DNA from: Acetobacteraceae bacterium
GTDB taxonomy: Bacteria > Pseudomonadota > Alphaproteobacteria > Acetobacterales > Acetobacteraceae
Direction: 5' to 3'
Assembly: GCA_027449745.1 (NCBI GenBank)
Contig: DAIDKZ010000033.1
Span: forward strand, 1-40,355
Length of the DNA stretch: 40,355 bases
Below the pieces are notes generated by a model. That model worked only from the letters and a program-made list of their open reading frames with translations. It did no database searches and was not told the DNA's origin. The position numbers and the translations under genes are program-made. Positions 32,374-40,355 of this stretch are shown here, in pieces (positions within the stretch are counted from its first letter, which is position 1; each line of letters begins with the position of its first letter).

Positions 32374-33119
32374 GCGCCGCGACCGAGGAGATCGTGGTCG
32401 AGGTCTCGGGCGTGGCGCAGCGTTTCGACGGGCGGAGCATTTTCGAGAATGTTTCCCTGAGCGTCCGGCGCGGCGACGTGTTTGCCATCCTCGGCGGCTC
32501 GGGCTGCGGCAAATCGACGCTGTTGCGCCAGATCGTCGGCCTGCAGGTGCCGAGCGCCGGGGCCATCACCGTGCTCGGGCACGCCATGCCGCGCGAGCGC
32601 GGCTTGGTGCGCCCGGCGATCGGCGTCATGTTCCAGTCCGGCGCGCTGTTCGGCTCAATGACTCTGCTGGAGAACGTGATGCTGCCGCTGGAGATGCACA
32701 CCGATCTTCCGCCCGAGGCCCGGGCCGCGGTGGCGCGGGTCAAGCTCGGCCTGGTCGGGCTGCGGGACGCGGCCATGCGGCTGCCGGCGGAGATTTCGGG
32801 TGGCATGGTCAAGCGGGCGGCGATCGCGCGCGCGCTGGCGCTCGATCCGCCGCTGCTGTTCCTCGATGAGCCCTCGGCCGGGCTCGATCCGATCACGTCG
32901 GCCGGGCTCGACCAACTGATTCTGGACCTTCGGCGCGATCTCGGCACCACGTTCGTGGTGGTCACGCACGAGCTTCAGTCGATCCTCGCGATCGCCGATC
33001 GTTGCGTCATGCTCGATGCGACCGCCCGGGGCGTCATCGCCGCCGGCGATCCGCGCCGTCTGCACGACGACAGCACGGAGCCCGTGGTGCGCGCCTTTTT
33101 CCATCGGCAGGCCCCATGA
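32370..33119 (+). CDS. mlaF: MCE-transporter ATPase MlaF
   Basis: A 249-residue ATPase starting at GTG 32370, overlapping the mlaE stop. It has Walker A GGSGCGKSTLLRQIVGL, a Q-loop in IGVMFQSGALFGSMTLLENVMLPL, signature ISGGMVKRAAIARALAL, Walker B LLFLDEPSAGLDP and switch His VVTHELQSIL. The FQSGALF and SGGMxKR patterns are characteristic of the MlaF/MCE group. Its stop overlaps the mlaD start (ATGA). Confidence 0.94.
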   Translation: MSAATEEIVVEVSGVAQRFDGRSIFENVSLSVRRGDVFAILGGSGCGKSTLLRQIVGLQVPSAGAITVLGHAMPRERGLVRPAIGVMFQSGALFGSMTLLENVMLPLEMHTDLPPEARAAVARVKLGLVGLRDAAMRLPAEISGGMVKRAAIARALALDPPLLFLDEPSAGLDPITSAGLDQLILDLRRDLGTTFVVVTHELQSILAIADRCVMLDATARGVIAAGDPRRLHDDSTEPVVRAFFHRQAP

Positions 33120-34150
33120 GCGGCGCCGGGATCGAGCCCGGGCGGGCCAGCTTCCTGCGGGTCGGCTTTTTGCTTCTCGGCGCCGTGGCGGCGCTGGTCG
33201 GGCTGGTGCTGTTTTTCGGCGGCAACCGCTTCGCGCCCCATGTCATCGCCGAGACCTATTTCTCCGAATCCGTCCAGGGGCTCGAGGTCGGCGCGCAGGT
33301 CCGTTTTCGCGGCGTGTCCATCGGTCGGGTGAACGCCATCCTGCTCGCGCGCTCGGCCTATGCCACGCAGAGCCCGTTCGACCTCCGCCTCGCCAGCTCC
33401 CGGCTGGTGATGGTGCGCTACCGGCTGGATCCGGAGCAGATCGGCGGCATCTCGGCGAACATGCCCAAGGCGGTGCCGCTAGGCCTGCGAGCGAGGCTGG
33501 CCTCGCAGGGACTGACCGGGCTGACCTACCTGGAACTCGACTTCGTCGATCCGGCGCAGAACCCGCCGATGCAGGTGCCCTGGCGGCCGCGCGATCTCTA
33601 CATTCCCTCGGTGCCGAGCACGATCGCGCAGGTGCAGGATGCGGCGCAGCGCTTTCTCGCCCGGCTCGACCAGATCGATCTCGTTGCCATCGCCGCCGGG
33701 CTCCAGTCCTTGCTCGGTGAGCTCCACGACCAGGTCCACTCCGGCGACGCCCAGCAGGCGCTGGCACAGACCACGGCCACGCTTCGCACGGTGCAGATCG
33801 CGATAGCCGCCGCCGACCTGCCGGGGCTCGCCGCCGAGCTCCGCGCCTCCTCCAGCGCCGTGCGCGATCTTGCGCAGGGCCAGCAGACCCGGGCGCTGCT
33901 GGCCGCGACGGCGTCGGCGGCGAACCGCCTGGCGGCCACCGCGGACCGGCTGCCACCCCTGGTCGCGGCGCTGACCCGCACCGCGCAGCGGACCGACGCC
34001 ACCGCGGCCGACGTGCAGCAGGCACTGGCGCCGACGCTGCGTGACATCCGTGCCGCCGCGGCCAATCTGCGCGATACGTCCGAGGCGCTGCGGCGCGATC
34101 CCGGGCAGATCCTGTTCGGCGCGCCGCCGCCGGGGAGGCCTGTGCGATGA
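33116..34150 (+). CDS. mlaD: MCE-domain substrate-binding protein MlaD-like
   Basis: A 344-residue protein with one N-terminal membrane anchor (FLRVGFLLLGAVAALVGLVLFFGG). A single MCE domain covers about 38–150 (AETYFSESVQGLEVGAQVRFRGVSIGRVNAI; SQGLTGLTYLELDF). A long alpha-helical C-terminal region of about 170 residues is rich in Ala/Leu/Gln (LRTVQIAIAAADLPGLAAELRASSSAVRDLAQG). The extended helix is longer than in E. coli MlaD and more like the single-MCE proteins of alphaproteobacteria that pair with an auxiliary lipoprotein. It probably forms a ring on the permease and reaches across the periplasm. Confidence 0.9.
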   Translation: MSGAGIEPGRASFLRVGFLLLGAVAALVGLVLFFGGNRFAPHVIAETYFSESVQGLEVGAQVRFRGVSIGRVNAILLARSAYATQSPFDLRLASSRLVMVRYRLDPEQIGGISANMPKAVPLGLRARLASQGLTGLTYLELDFVDPAQNPPMQVPWRPRDLYIPSVPSTIAQVQDAAQRFLARLDQIDLVAIAAGLQSLLGELHDQVHSGDAQQALAQTTATLRTVQIAIAAADLPGLAAELRASSSAVRDLAQGQQTRALLAATASAANRLAATADRLPPLVAALTRTAQRTDATAADVQQALAPTLRDIRAAAANLRDTSEALRRDPGQILFGAPPPGRPVR

Positions 34151-34770
34151 GGCGCCGGACCTGGCTCGCCCTGCCGTTCGCACTCTCCGGCTGCGGCGGA
34201 CTCCTCTCCGAACGCGCCTATGTGCCGACGCGGGAATGGCCGCTGCTGGTCGCTCGCCCGAGCGTTTCACCGCCGCCGCCGGGCGCCCCGGTGCTGGCGG
34301 TGCGCAGCCTGCGCGCGGCGCCGGGGCTGGAAGTGCGCGGCCTGCCGACACTCGAACGCGACGGCAGCCTGACCCGCGCGGCCTACGAGGAGTGGCTGGT
34401 GCCGCCGGGCGAAGGCGTGGAGGACGCGCTGCGGCGCTGGCTCGCCGCGAGCGGCCTTTATTCGGCGGTGCTCGCGCCGGGCAGCCGGGTGATCGCCGAT
34501 CAGATCCTGGAAGGCGAACTCACCGCGCTCTGGATCGACGAGCGCGATGGGCTCGCGCATGCCGGGATCGGCCTCGTGGTGCTGGCGGGCGGCGAACAGC
34601 AGCGCCTCGTGTTGCAGCAGACCCTCGCCGCGACGGCGCCGGCTTCCGGAACCGATGCCGCGGATGCGGTCGCCGCGATGCGCCAAGCCTTGGCACGGCT
34701 GTTCGCGGACATCGAAGCCGCCCTGCGACGCGCCGGGCCGAAAGGGCTCGCCGCCCCGCCGAGGACCTGA
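34147..34770 (+). CDS. ABC-type transport auxiliary lipoprotein (PqiC/DUF330-like)
   Basis: A 207-residue lipoprotein. The signal has a lipobox LSGC (MRRRTWLALPFALSGC), so Cys16 is probably lipidated. The mature part (PGAPVLAVRSLRAAPGLEVRGLPTLERDG, AAYEEWLVPPGEGVEDALRRWLAASGLYSAVLAPGSR, AVAAMRQALARLFADIEAAL) is the ABC-type auxiliary component fold found with MCE systems such as PqiABC. It begins inside the mlaD stop codon and closes the operon. It is probably outer-membrane anchored and receives the far end of the MCE assembly. Confidence 0.85.
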   Translation: MRRRTWLALPFALSGCGGLLSERAYVPTREWPLLVARPSVSPPPPGAPVLAVRSLRAAPGLEVRGLPTLERDGSLTRAAYEEWLVPPGEGVEDALRRWLAASGLYSAVLAPGSRVIADQILEGELTALWIDERDGLAHAGIGLVVLAGGEQQRLVLQQTLAATAPASGTDAADAVAAMRQALARLFADIEAALRRAGPKGLAAPPRT

Positions 34771-34795
34771 GGGGCCAGCGCGCCTTTTCCTCGGG

Positions 34796-37114
34796 TTACG
34801 CCGCGTGCAGCGCGCGCCAGACGCGCTCCGGGGTCGCCGGCATGTCGATCCGCGTCACCCCGTCGGACGCCAGCGCATCGATGATCGCGTTGATCACCGC
34901 CGGTGGCGAGCCGACCGCACCGGCCTCGCCCGCGCCCTTCACGCCGAGGGGGTTGGACGTGCAGGGCACCTCGATCAGCTCGACCTCGATGTCCGGCAGG
35001 TCCGCGGCGCGCGGAATGGCGTAGTCCATGAACGAGCCGGTGACGAGCTGGCCCGAACCGGGATCATAGACGGTGTGCTCCATCACTGCCTGGCCGATGC
35101 CCTGGGTGACGCCGCCATGCACCTGGCCGCGCACGATCAGCGGGTTCACCGCCTTGCCGACATCGTCGCAGACCACGTAGCGGGCGATGGTCACCGCACC
35201 GGTGTCGGGATCGACCTCCACTTCGGCGATGTGGCAGCCATTCGGAAAGGTATGGCGGTCGATCGTGGCGACCTCGGCGGCGTCGAGCAGCGTCGCCGCC
35301 TGGCCTGCCAACGCGCGTTGGCGCTGCGCCGCGGCCAGCGCCAGGATGTCGATGCCGCGATCGGTGCCGACGATACTGAAGCGCCCATCGGCAAACACGA
35401 TGTCCGGCACCGCGGCTTCGAGAGCCTCGGAAGCGGCTTTCTTGCCTTTCTCGATCACCGTTTCCGCGGTCAGCAGGATCGCCTGGCCTTCCGAGTAGAG
35501 GCTGCGCGCGCCACCGGTGCCGCCGCCGGTCGGTATGGTGTCGGTGTCGCCCTGCCGGATGCGAATCTTTTCGGCGTCGATGCCGAGCTCGACCGAGGTC
35601 AGCATGACATAGGCGGTCTCGTGGCCCTGGCCGGTCGACTGGGTGCCGACATAGACATCGACGAACCCGTCCTCGGCGAAACGGATCTCGGCGCGCTCGG
35701 ATGGAGCCCCGCCGGTCGCCTCCAGATAATACGCCATGCCGATGCCTCGCCGGCGCCCGGTGCGCGCGGCGGCGGCGCGGCGGGCGGGGAAGCCGGCATA
35801 ATCCATCTTCGCCAGCGCGGCGTCGAAGACATGGGCGAAATCGCCACTGTCATAGATCTGGCCCATCGCCGATGTCCACGGCATCGCCGAGGACGAAACC
35901 ATGTTGCGCCGGCGCAGCTCGGCGCGGTCGATGCCGACCTCGCGCGCGGCCTGGTCGATCACGCGTTCGACGACGTAATTGCTCTCCGGCCGGCCGGCAC
36001 CGCGATAGGCATCGACGGGCACCGTGTTCGTGAAGACGCCGATGACGTTGGCGTAGATCGCCTGGAACCCATACACGCTGGCGAGCACCTTGGTGCCGGC
36101 CATGGTCGGAATGAAGGGCGCGAACGTGGAGAGATAGGCGCCCATGTCGGCATGGTTGCGCGTGCGCAGCGCGAGGAATTTCCCGTCCTTGTCCAGCGCG
36201 AGCTCGATGTCGGTGACGTTGGCGCGGCCCTGCGTATCGGAGAGGAACGCCTCCGAGCGCTCCGAGGTCCATTTGACCGGGCGGCCGAGCTTGCGCGCGG
36301 CGTAGCAGGTCAGCGCGTGTTCGGCGTAGACGAAGATTTTCATGCCGAAGCCACCGCCGACATCCGGCGTCACGACGCGGAACTTTTCCGCGTCGGTCTT
36401 GAAGATCGCCTTGGAGAGGATGTCCTTCAGCAGCCAGCCGCCCTGGGTGTTGGTGGTCAGCGTCCAGCGCCCCCTCGCCGCATCGAATTCGGCGACCGCG
36501 GCGCGCGCCTCCATGCTGGCGACGACGACGCGGTTGTTGTCGATGGTGAGTTTCGTCACATGAGCGGCGCCGGCGAACAGCGCATCGACGCGGGGCTTGT
36601 CGCCGATCTCCCAGTCGAACGCTATGTTGTTCGGCGCCTCGGGCCAAACCTGCGGCTGACCGGACTGCGTCGCCGCGGCCAGGTCCGTCGCCGCGGGCAG
36701 CACGTCATAGTCGACCATCACGGCCTCGGCGCCGTCGCGCGCGGCCTCCACGGTTTCGGCGACGATCAGCGCCACCGGGTCGCCGACATGGCGCACGGCG
36801 CCATCGGCCAGCACCGGGTGTGGGGGAAGGGGGGCCGCGGAGCCGTCCCGATTCTTCAGTGGGACGGCGCAGGGCAGGGTGCCGATACCATCGGCGGCGA
36901 GGTCGGCGGCCGTGTAGACCGCGACCACGCCGGGGATGGCACGGGCCGCGGCGGTGTCGATGCCGCGGATCAGGGCGTTGGCGTGCGGGCTGCGCAGGAC
37001 CACCGCGCGCAGCATCCTCGCCGGCGCGTAATCGTCGGTGTACCGGCCGTTGCCGCGTAGCAGGCGCGGATCCTCGATGCGGGGCACTGGCTGGGCGAGA
37101 CCGAACTTGGTCAT
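34796..37114 (-). CDS. Form II CoxL-like molybdenum hydroxylase large subunit
   Basis: A 772-residue molybdopterin-binding subunit of the xanthine oxidase/CO dehydrogenase family. The ATG at 37114 follows GGGAGA. The N-terminal part is RIEDPRLLRGNGRYTDDY. The active-site loop reads AYRGAGR (369–375), the signature of form II CoxL-like proteins, not AYxCSFR of true CO dehydrogenase. Molybdopterin-contacting motifs include DVGGGFGMK, TQSTGQGHETAY and GGGTGGARS. The catalytic Glu is E730 in GVKGAGEAGAVGSPP. No medium (FAD) or small (2Fe-2S) subunit gene is in the window, although the enzyme normally needs both. The physiological substrate is unknown, probably an organic carbonyl or N-heterocycle. 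Confidence 0.9.
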   Translation of the reverse strand: MTKFGLAQPVPRIEDPRLLRGNGRYTDDYAPARMLRAVVLRSPHANALIRGIDTAAARAIPGVVAVYTAADLAADGIGTLPCAVPLKNRDGSAAPLPPHPVLADGAVRHVGDPVALIVAETVEAARDGAEAVMVDYDVLPAATDLAAATQSGQPQVWPEAPNNIAFDWEIGDKPRVDALFAGAAHVTKLTIDNNRVVVASMEARAAVAEFDAARGRWTLTTNTQGGWLLKDILSKAIFKTDAEKFRVVTPDVGGGFGMKIFVYAEHALTCYAARKLGRPVKWTSERSEAFLSDTQGRANVTDIELALDKDGKFLALRTRNHADMGAYLSTFAPFIPTMAGTKVLASVYGFQAIYANVIGVFTNTVPVDAYRGAGRPESNYVVERVIDQAAREVGIDRAELRRRNMVSSSAMPWTSAMGQIYDSGDFAHVFDAALAKMDYAGFPARRAAAARTGRRRGIGMAYYLEATGGAPSERAEIRFAEDGFVDVYVGTQSTGQGHETAYVMLTSVELGIDAEKIRIRQGDTDTIPTGGGTGGARSLYSEGQAILLTAETVIEKGKKAASEALEAAVPDIVFADGRFSIVGTDRGIDILALAAAQRQRALAGQAATLLDAAEVATIDRHTFPNGCHIAEVEVDPDTGAVTIARYVVCDDVGKAVNPLIVRGQVHGGVTQGIGQAVMEHTVYDPGSGQLVTGSFMDYAIPRAADLPDIEVELIEVPCTSNPLGVKGAGEAGAVGSPPAVINAIIDALASDGVTRIDMPATPERVWRALHAA

Positions 37115-37198
37115 GGCATTCTCCCGTTCTTACCGATGTTCCCTTGGCCATCGTCCGTCGGCCAAAGTCTCCTTCGCCGATCTCTTTCGACCGCGCCG

Positions 37199-40100
37199 CT
37201 ACTCGCCGGGCGCGTGCAGGTGCTGGGCATGTCCGCGGCCCCGGAGCCGTTCGCGCAGACCCTGGAACGTCACGTAGAGCATGGGGATCAGAAACACGCC
37301 AATGGCACTGGCCGCGATCATACCACCGAACACGGCGGTGCCGACACCACGCCGGCTTAGCATTGCCGCGCCTTCGGCGAAGACCAGCGGCACCAGGCCG
37401 AGAATGAAGGCGATCGAGGTCATCATCACGGCGCGGAACCGCATTTTCGCGCCGAGCGCCGCCGCGTCACGGATCGACATCCCACCTTCGCGCTGTTCCT
37501 TCGCGAACTCGACGATGAGGATGCCGTTCTTGGCGGCCAGGGCGATCAGCACCACCATGCCGATCTGGCCATAGAGATCGAGCGAGAGTGCGCCGACCAC
37601 GATGGCGGTGAAGGAGCCGAGCACGCCGACACTGACCGAGAGCAGCACCGGGATCGGAATCATCCAGCTCTCATACAGCGCGACCAGGAACAGGTAGGCG
37701 AAGAGTACCGCCAGCGCCAGGATGCCCAGTGTCTGCCCCGCCGCGAGTTGTTCCTGGAATGCGGTGCCCGTCCACTCGTAGCCGTAGCCGGTGGGGAGGG
37801 TCTTGGCGGACAGTTCGGCCATCGCGGCGATCGCCGTGCCGGATGAGACCCCCGGCGCCGGGCTGCCGTTGATGGCGATGGCACGGTAGTTGTTGTAGCG
37901 CACGATGACCTGCGGCCCCTGCACGACGCGCAGGCTGGCGATGGAGCGCAGCGGCACCATCTGGCCCTGATTGTTGCGCACGTAGATCTGCCAGATGTTC
38001 TCGATATCGGCGCGATCCTTCGCCTCACCCTCCAGATTGACCTGCCATACTCGGCCGAGCATGTTGAAGTCGTTGACATAGATGCCCCCGAGCGTGGCCT
38101 GAAGCGCGATGAAGACGTCGTTCATCGCAAGGCCGAGCGCCTGTGCTTTCTCGCGGTCGATGTCGAGATAGAGCGAGGGGGTCGAGGCCGAGAAGGTGGA
38201 GAAGACACGTGCCAGGCGCGGATCCTGGTTGGCGGCCGCGACGAGGCCGCGCATCACCGCCCCGATCGCCGCCGGTTCCTGGCCCTCCAGTCCTTCGAGG
38301 TCGTATTCGAATCCGCCCGAGGTGGAGAGGCCGATGATCGGCGGCAGATTGAATGGAAAGACCACCGCGGAGCGGATCTGCTGCGCTTGGCCGAAGGCCT
38401 GGCGGATCAGCGCCTGCGCGGAATCGCCGCGCCCGGTGCGCTCGGCGAAGGGCTTGAGACGGATCACCATGAAGGCAGCGTTCGCCTCGTAGGCGGAATC
38501 CAGCAGCGAGAAGCCGAGGATCGAGAGCACGTCGGAGACCTGCGGCATGCGCTTATACATTGCCTCGACCTCACGCACCGCGGCGGCGGTGCGTGGCAAT
38601 GAAGCGCCGTCCGGAAGCTGGACCATGGTGAAGAACGCACCCTGATCCTCCTCGGGCAGGAACCCTGTCGGCGTGTGCCCGGCGATCTGCCAGATGCCGG
38701 CGCCGAACACGCCGACCATGACGAGTGCCAGCACGGAGACGCGCAGCAGGCGGCGAACGATGGCGGCATAGCCGTCGCGGACCGCGTCGATGCCGCGCAG
38801 CACGTAGCCCATCGGCCCGCGCGCGCGGCCGTGATGGCGAAGGAACAGCGCGCAGAGCGCCGGCGAGAGGGTCAAGGCGTTGGTGGCCGAGATCACCATC
38901 GCCGCGCTGATGGTGACGGCGAACTGGCGGAACAGCGTGCCGGAGAGGCCGGGCAGGAAGGCGATCGGGACGAACACCGAAAGCAGCACGAGCGAAATGG
39001 CGATGATCGGGCCGGTGATCTGGCGCATCGCCAGCATCGTCGCCTCTTGCGGCGTGAGATCCGGATGCTCGGCCATCACCCGCTCGACATTCTCGACGAC
39101 GACGATGGCATCATCGACGACGATGCCGATGGCGACGACCATGGCGAGCAGCGAAACGGTGTTGGCCGAATATCCGATCGCGAGCAGCACGGCGAAGGTG
39201 CCGATCAGGCTGACCGGGACGGCAACGGCGGGGATGATGGTGGCGCGGAAGCTGCCGAGGAACAGGAAGACGACCAGCACCACCAGCGCGAACGCCTCGG
39301 CCAGCGTGCGGGCCACCTCGTGGATCGTGTCGTTGATGAAGGTGGTGCTGTCATACATCACCTTTGCGGTCAGTCCGGGCGGGAAGTTCTTGGACAGGCG
39401 CGCGAGGGTCGCCTGGAGCAGCTTCGCCGTCTGCACCGCGTTGGCGCCGGGCGCGAGATAGGTACCGATCGGCACGGCAGGCTGACCGTTGACGCGGCTC
39501 TCGCTGTCTTCGCTCTGCGCGCCGAGCTCGACGCGGGCGACATCGCGCAGCCGCACCACCGAGCCGTCCGGATTGGCGCGTAGCACGATCGCGCCGAATT
39601 CCTCCGGCGTCTGCAGCCGCCCCTTGGTCTGCAGGTTCAACTGGAACTGCTGCTGGTTGCTGATCGGCCGGGCGCCGATCCGCCCGACGGGGGCGACGAC
39701 GTTCTGCGTCTGGATCGCCGCGACCACATCCGACGGCGCCATGTTCAGCGCCACCAGGCGCTGAATGTCGAACCAGATGCGCATCGAGTAGTTCATCTGC
39801 GCGAACAGCCGCGCCTGCCCGATGCCGGGCACGCGCGCGATCGCGTCGAGCACATGAACGATCACGTAGTTGGTGATGTATAGTGGATCCTGCTGGCCGT
39901 TCGAGGAATAGAAGACGATGAACTGCAGCACCGAGAAGGAGCGCTTCTGCACCGTCACGCCCTCCAGCGCCACTTCCGGCGGCAGCTGGGCGAGCGCGGA
40001 CTGCACCCGGTTATTGACGTTGACCGTGTCGATGTTGGGGTCGGTGCCGAGAGTGAAGGTGACGGAAAGGCTGTAGCTGCCGTCATTGCCGCTGGTCGAT

Positions 40101-40339
40101 TTCATGTACAGCATGTCGTCGACGCCGTTGACCCGCGCTTCCAACGGCTGGGCGACGCTGCTTTCGACGACATCGGCCGAGGCGCCAGGGTACGAGGTGG
40201 TCACCTGGACGACGGGCGGCACGATGTCGGGGAACTGGGCCACCGGAATCTGCAACAGCGCCAGCGCGCCGGCGATGGTGGTGACGAGCGCGATCACGAC
40301 CGCGAGACGCGGCCGGCGGATGAAGATGGCGGAGATCAC
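37199..40339 (-). CDS. RND multidrug efflux pump, inner-membrane transporter (AcrB/MexB-like)
   Basis: A 1046-residue, full-length HAE1-family proton-driven pump, starting at GTG 40339 close to the right edge. The first helix and pore region read [37 protein letters not shown]. The proton-relay aspartates of TM4 are present (D409/D410 in [20 protein letters not shown]), as is the TM10 lysine ([19 protein letters not shown]). Two porter-domain repeats and [27 protein letters not shown] are typical of multidrug rather than metal pumps. The membrane-fusion protein and outer-membrane channel would be expected upstream (right of the window). The C-terminus carries a short His-rich tail ([13 protein letters not shown]). 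Confidence 0.95.
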   Translation of the reverse strand: MISAIFIRRPRLAVVIALVTTIAGALALLQIPVAQFPDIVPPVVQVTTSYPGASADVVESSVAQPLEARVNGVDDMLYMKSTSGNDGSYSLSVTFTLGTDPNIDTVNVNNRVQSALAQLPPEVALEGVTVQKRSFSVLQFIVFYSSNGQQDPLYITNYVIVHVLDAIARVPGIGQARLFAQMNYSMRIWFDIQRLVALNMAPSDVVAAIQTQNVVAPVGRIGARPISNQQQFQLNLQTKGRLQTPEEFGAIVLRANPDGSVVRLRDVARVELGAQSEDSESRVNGQPAVPIGTYLAPGANAVQTAKLLQATLARLSKNFPPGLTAKVMYDSTTFINDTIHEVARTLAEAFALVVLVVFLFLGSFRATIIPAVAVPVSLIGTFAVLLAIGYSANTVSLLAMVVAIGIVVDDAIVVVENVERVMAEHPDLTPQEATMLAMRQITGPIIAISLVLLSVFVPIAFLPGLSGTLFRQFAVTISAAMVISATNALTLSPALCALFLRHHGRARGPMGYVLRGIDAVRDGYAAIVRRLLRVSVLALVMVGVFGAGIWQIAGHTPTGFLPEEDQGAFFTMVQLPDGASLPRTAAAVREVEAMYKRMPQVSDVLSILGFSLLDSAYEANAAFMVIRLKPFAERTGRGDSAQALIRQAFGQAQQIRSAVVFPFNLPPIIGLSTSGGFEYDLEGLEGQEPAAIGAVMRGLVAAANQDPRLARVFSTFSASTPSLYLDIDREKAQALGLAMNDVFIALQATLGGIYVNDFNMLGRVWQVNLEGEAKDRADIENIWQIYVRNNQGQMVPLRSIASLRVVQGPQVIVRYNNYRAIAINGSPAPGVSSGTAIAAMAELSAKTLPTGYGYEWTGTAFQEQLAAGQTLGILALAVLFAYLFLVALYESWMIPIPVLLSVSVGVLGSFTAIVVGALSLDLYGQIGMVVLIALAAKNGILIVEFAKEQREGGMSIRDAAALGAKMRFRAVMMTSIAFILGLVPLVFAEGAAMLSRRGVGTAVFGGMIAASAIGVFLIPMLYVTFQGLRERLRGRGHAQHLHAPGE

Positions 40340-40355
40340 CGGCTCAGCCCCTGCC

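Noticed and set aside
34547-37060. An 837-codon plus-strand open frame opposite the molybdenum hydroxylase gene
   Set aside because: It is the antisense shadow of a well-supported gene in very G+C-rich DNA. The translation is Gly/Arg/His-rich, with no recognisable domain or ribosome-binding site.
1-40355. CRISPR arrays, prophage, IS transposases or toxin–antitoxin modules
   Set aside because: No spaced direct repeats, transposase or phage structural motifs, or paired small toxin/antitoxin genes were found. The repeats seen are tandem 15-mers and the paired hairpin element.

Overview
The window is a G+C-rich chromosomal segment from an alphaproteobacterium, most likely a member of the Acetobacteraceae/Rhodospirillales. 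That placement is an inference from three things: the very high G+C third-position bias, the block rnd – kdsD – lptC – lptA – lptB – rpoN – hpf, and several proteins that resemble acetic-acid-bacterium relatives. No 16S gene or other formal marker is present. Genes are densely packed, many have 1–4 base overlaps, and no stretch over 300 bases lacks a gene.

Left part (1–10317): a type II secretion (T2SS) locus. On the minus strand lie gspE, gspF, gspH, gspI and gspJ, then after a 168-base gap gspL, a GspN/GspC-like gene and gspD, which runs off the left edge. The prepilin peptidase gene diverges from gspE. The order matches the Xanthomonas xps type (E-F-G-H-I-J-K-L-M-N-D), but G, K and M are absent. 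Beside it is a large exported phosphoesterase/phospholipase-C-family protein with a Tat-like signal peptide, a natural candidate substrate. A strong hairpin terminator separates the two units.

Middle-left (10468–19667): a metabolic assortment. It holds a probable L-2-keto-3-deoxyarabonate dehydratase with an amidase, a small secreted protein of unknown function, a ThDP enzyme, a membrane diguanylate cyclase, an SDR lacking the usual catalytic Ser and Lys, a GFA-type zinc protein and a cyclopropane-fatty-acid synthase.

Middle (19718–26680): a short tandem repeat, a ChaB-family gene, tRNA-Leu(CAG), and a co-oriented envelope/regulation block. That block is RNase D, arabinose-5-phosphate isomerase (KdsD), LptC, an oversized LptA, LptB, sigma-54 and the long ribosome hibernation factor. 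It couples Kdo/LPS synthesis and export to global regulation.

Right part (26666–40355): a P-type cation ATPase, a yqjD/yqjE-like pair, an orphan periplasmic substrate-binding protein, and an MCE lipid-transport operon (STAS–MlaE, MlaF, MlaD, auxiliary lipoprotein). These are followed by an orphan form-II CoxL-like molybdenum hydroxylase large subunit and a full-length RND (HAE1) efflux pump.

The most notable non-coding feature is a 132–133 base double-hairpin element bounded by CTAGAGCA/TGCTCTAG. It is present twice, about 15 kb apart, nearly identical and in the same orientation. One copy sits between two convergent genes; the other supplies the stop codon of a membrane-protein gene.
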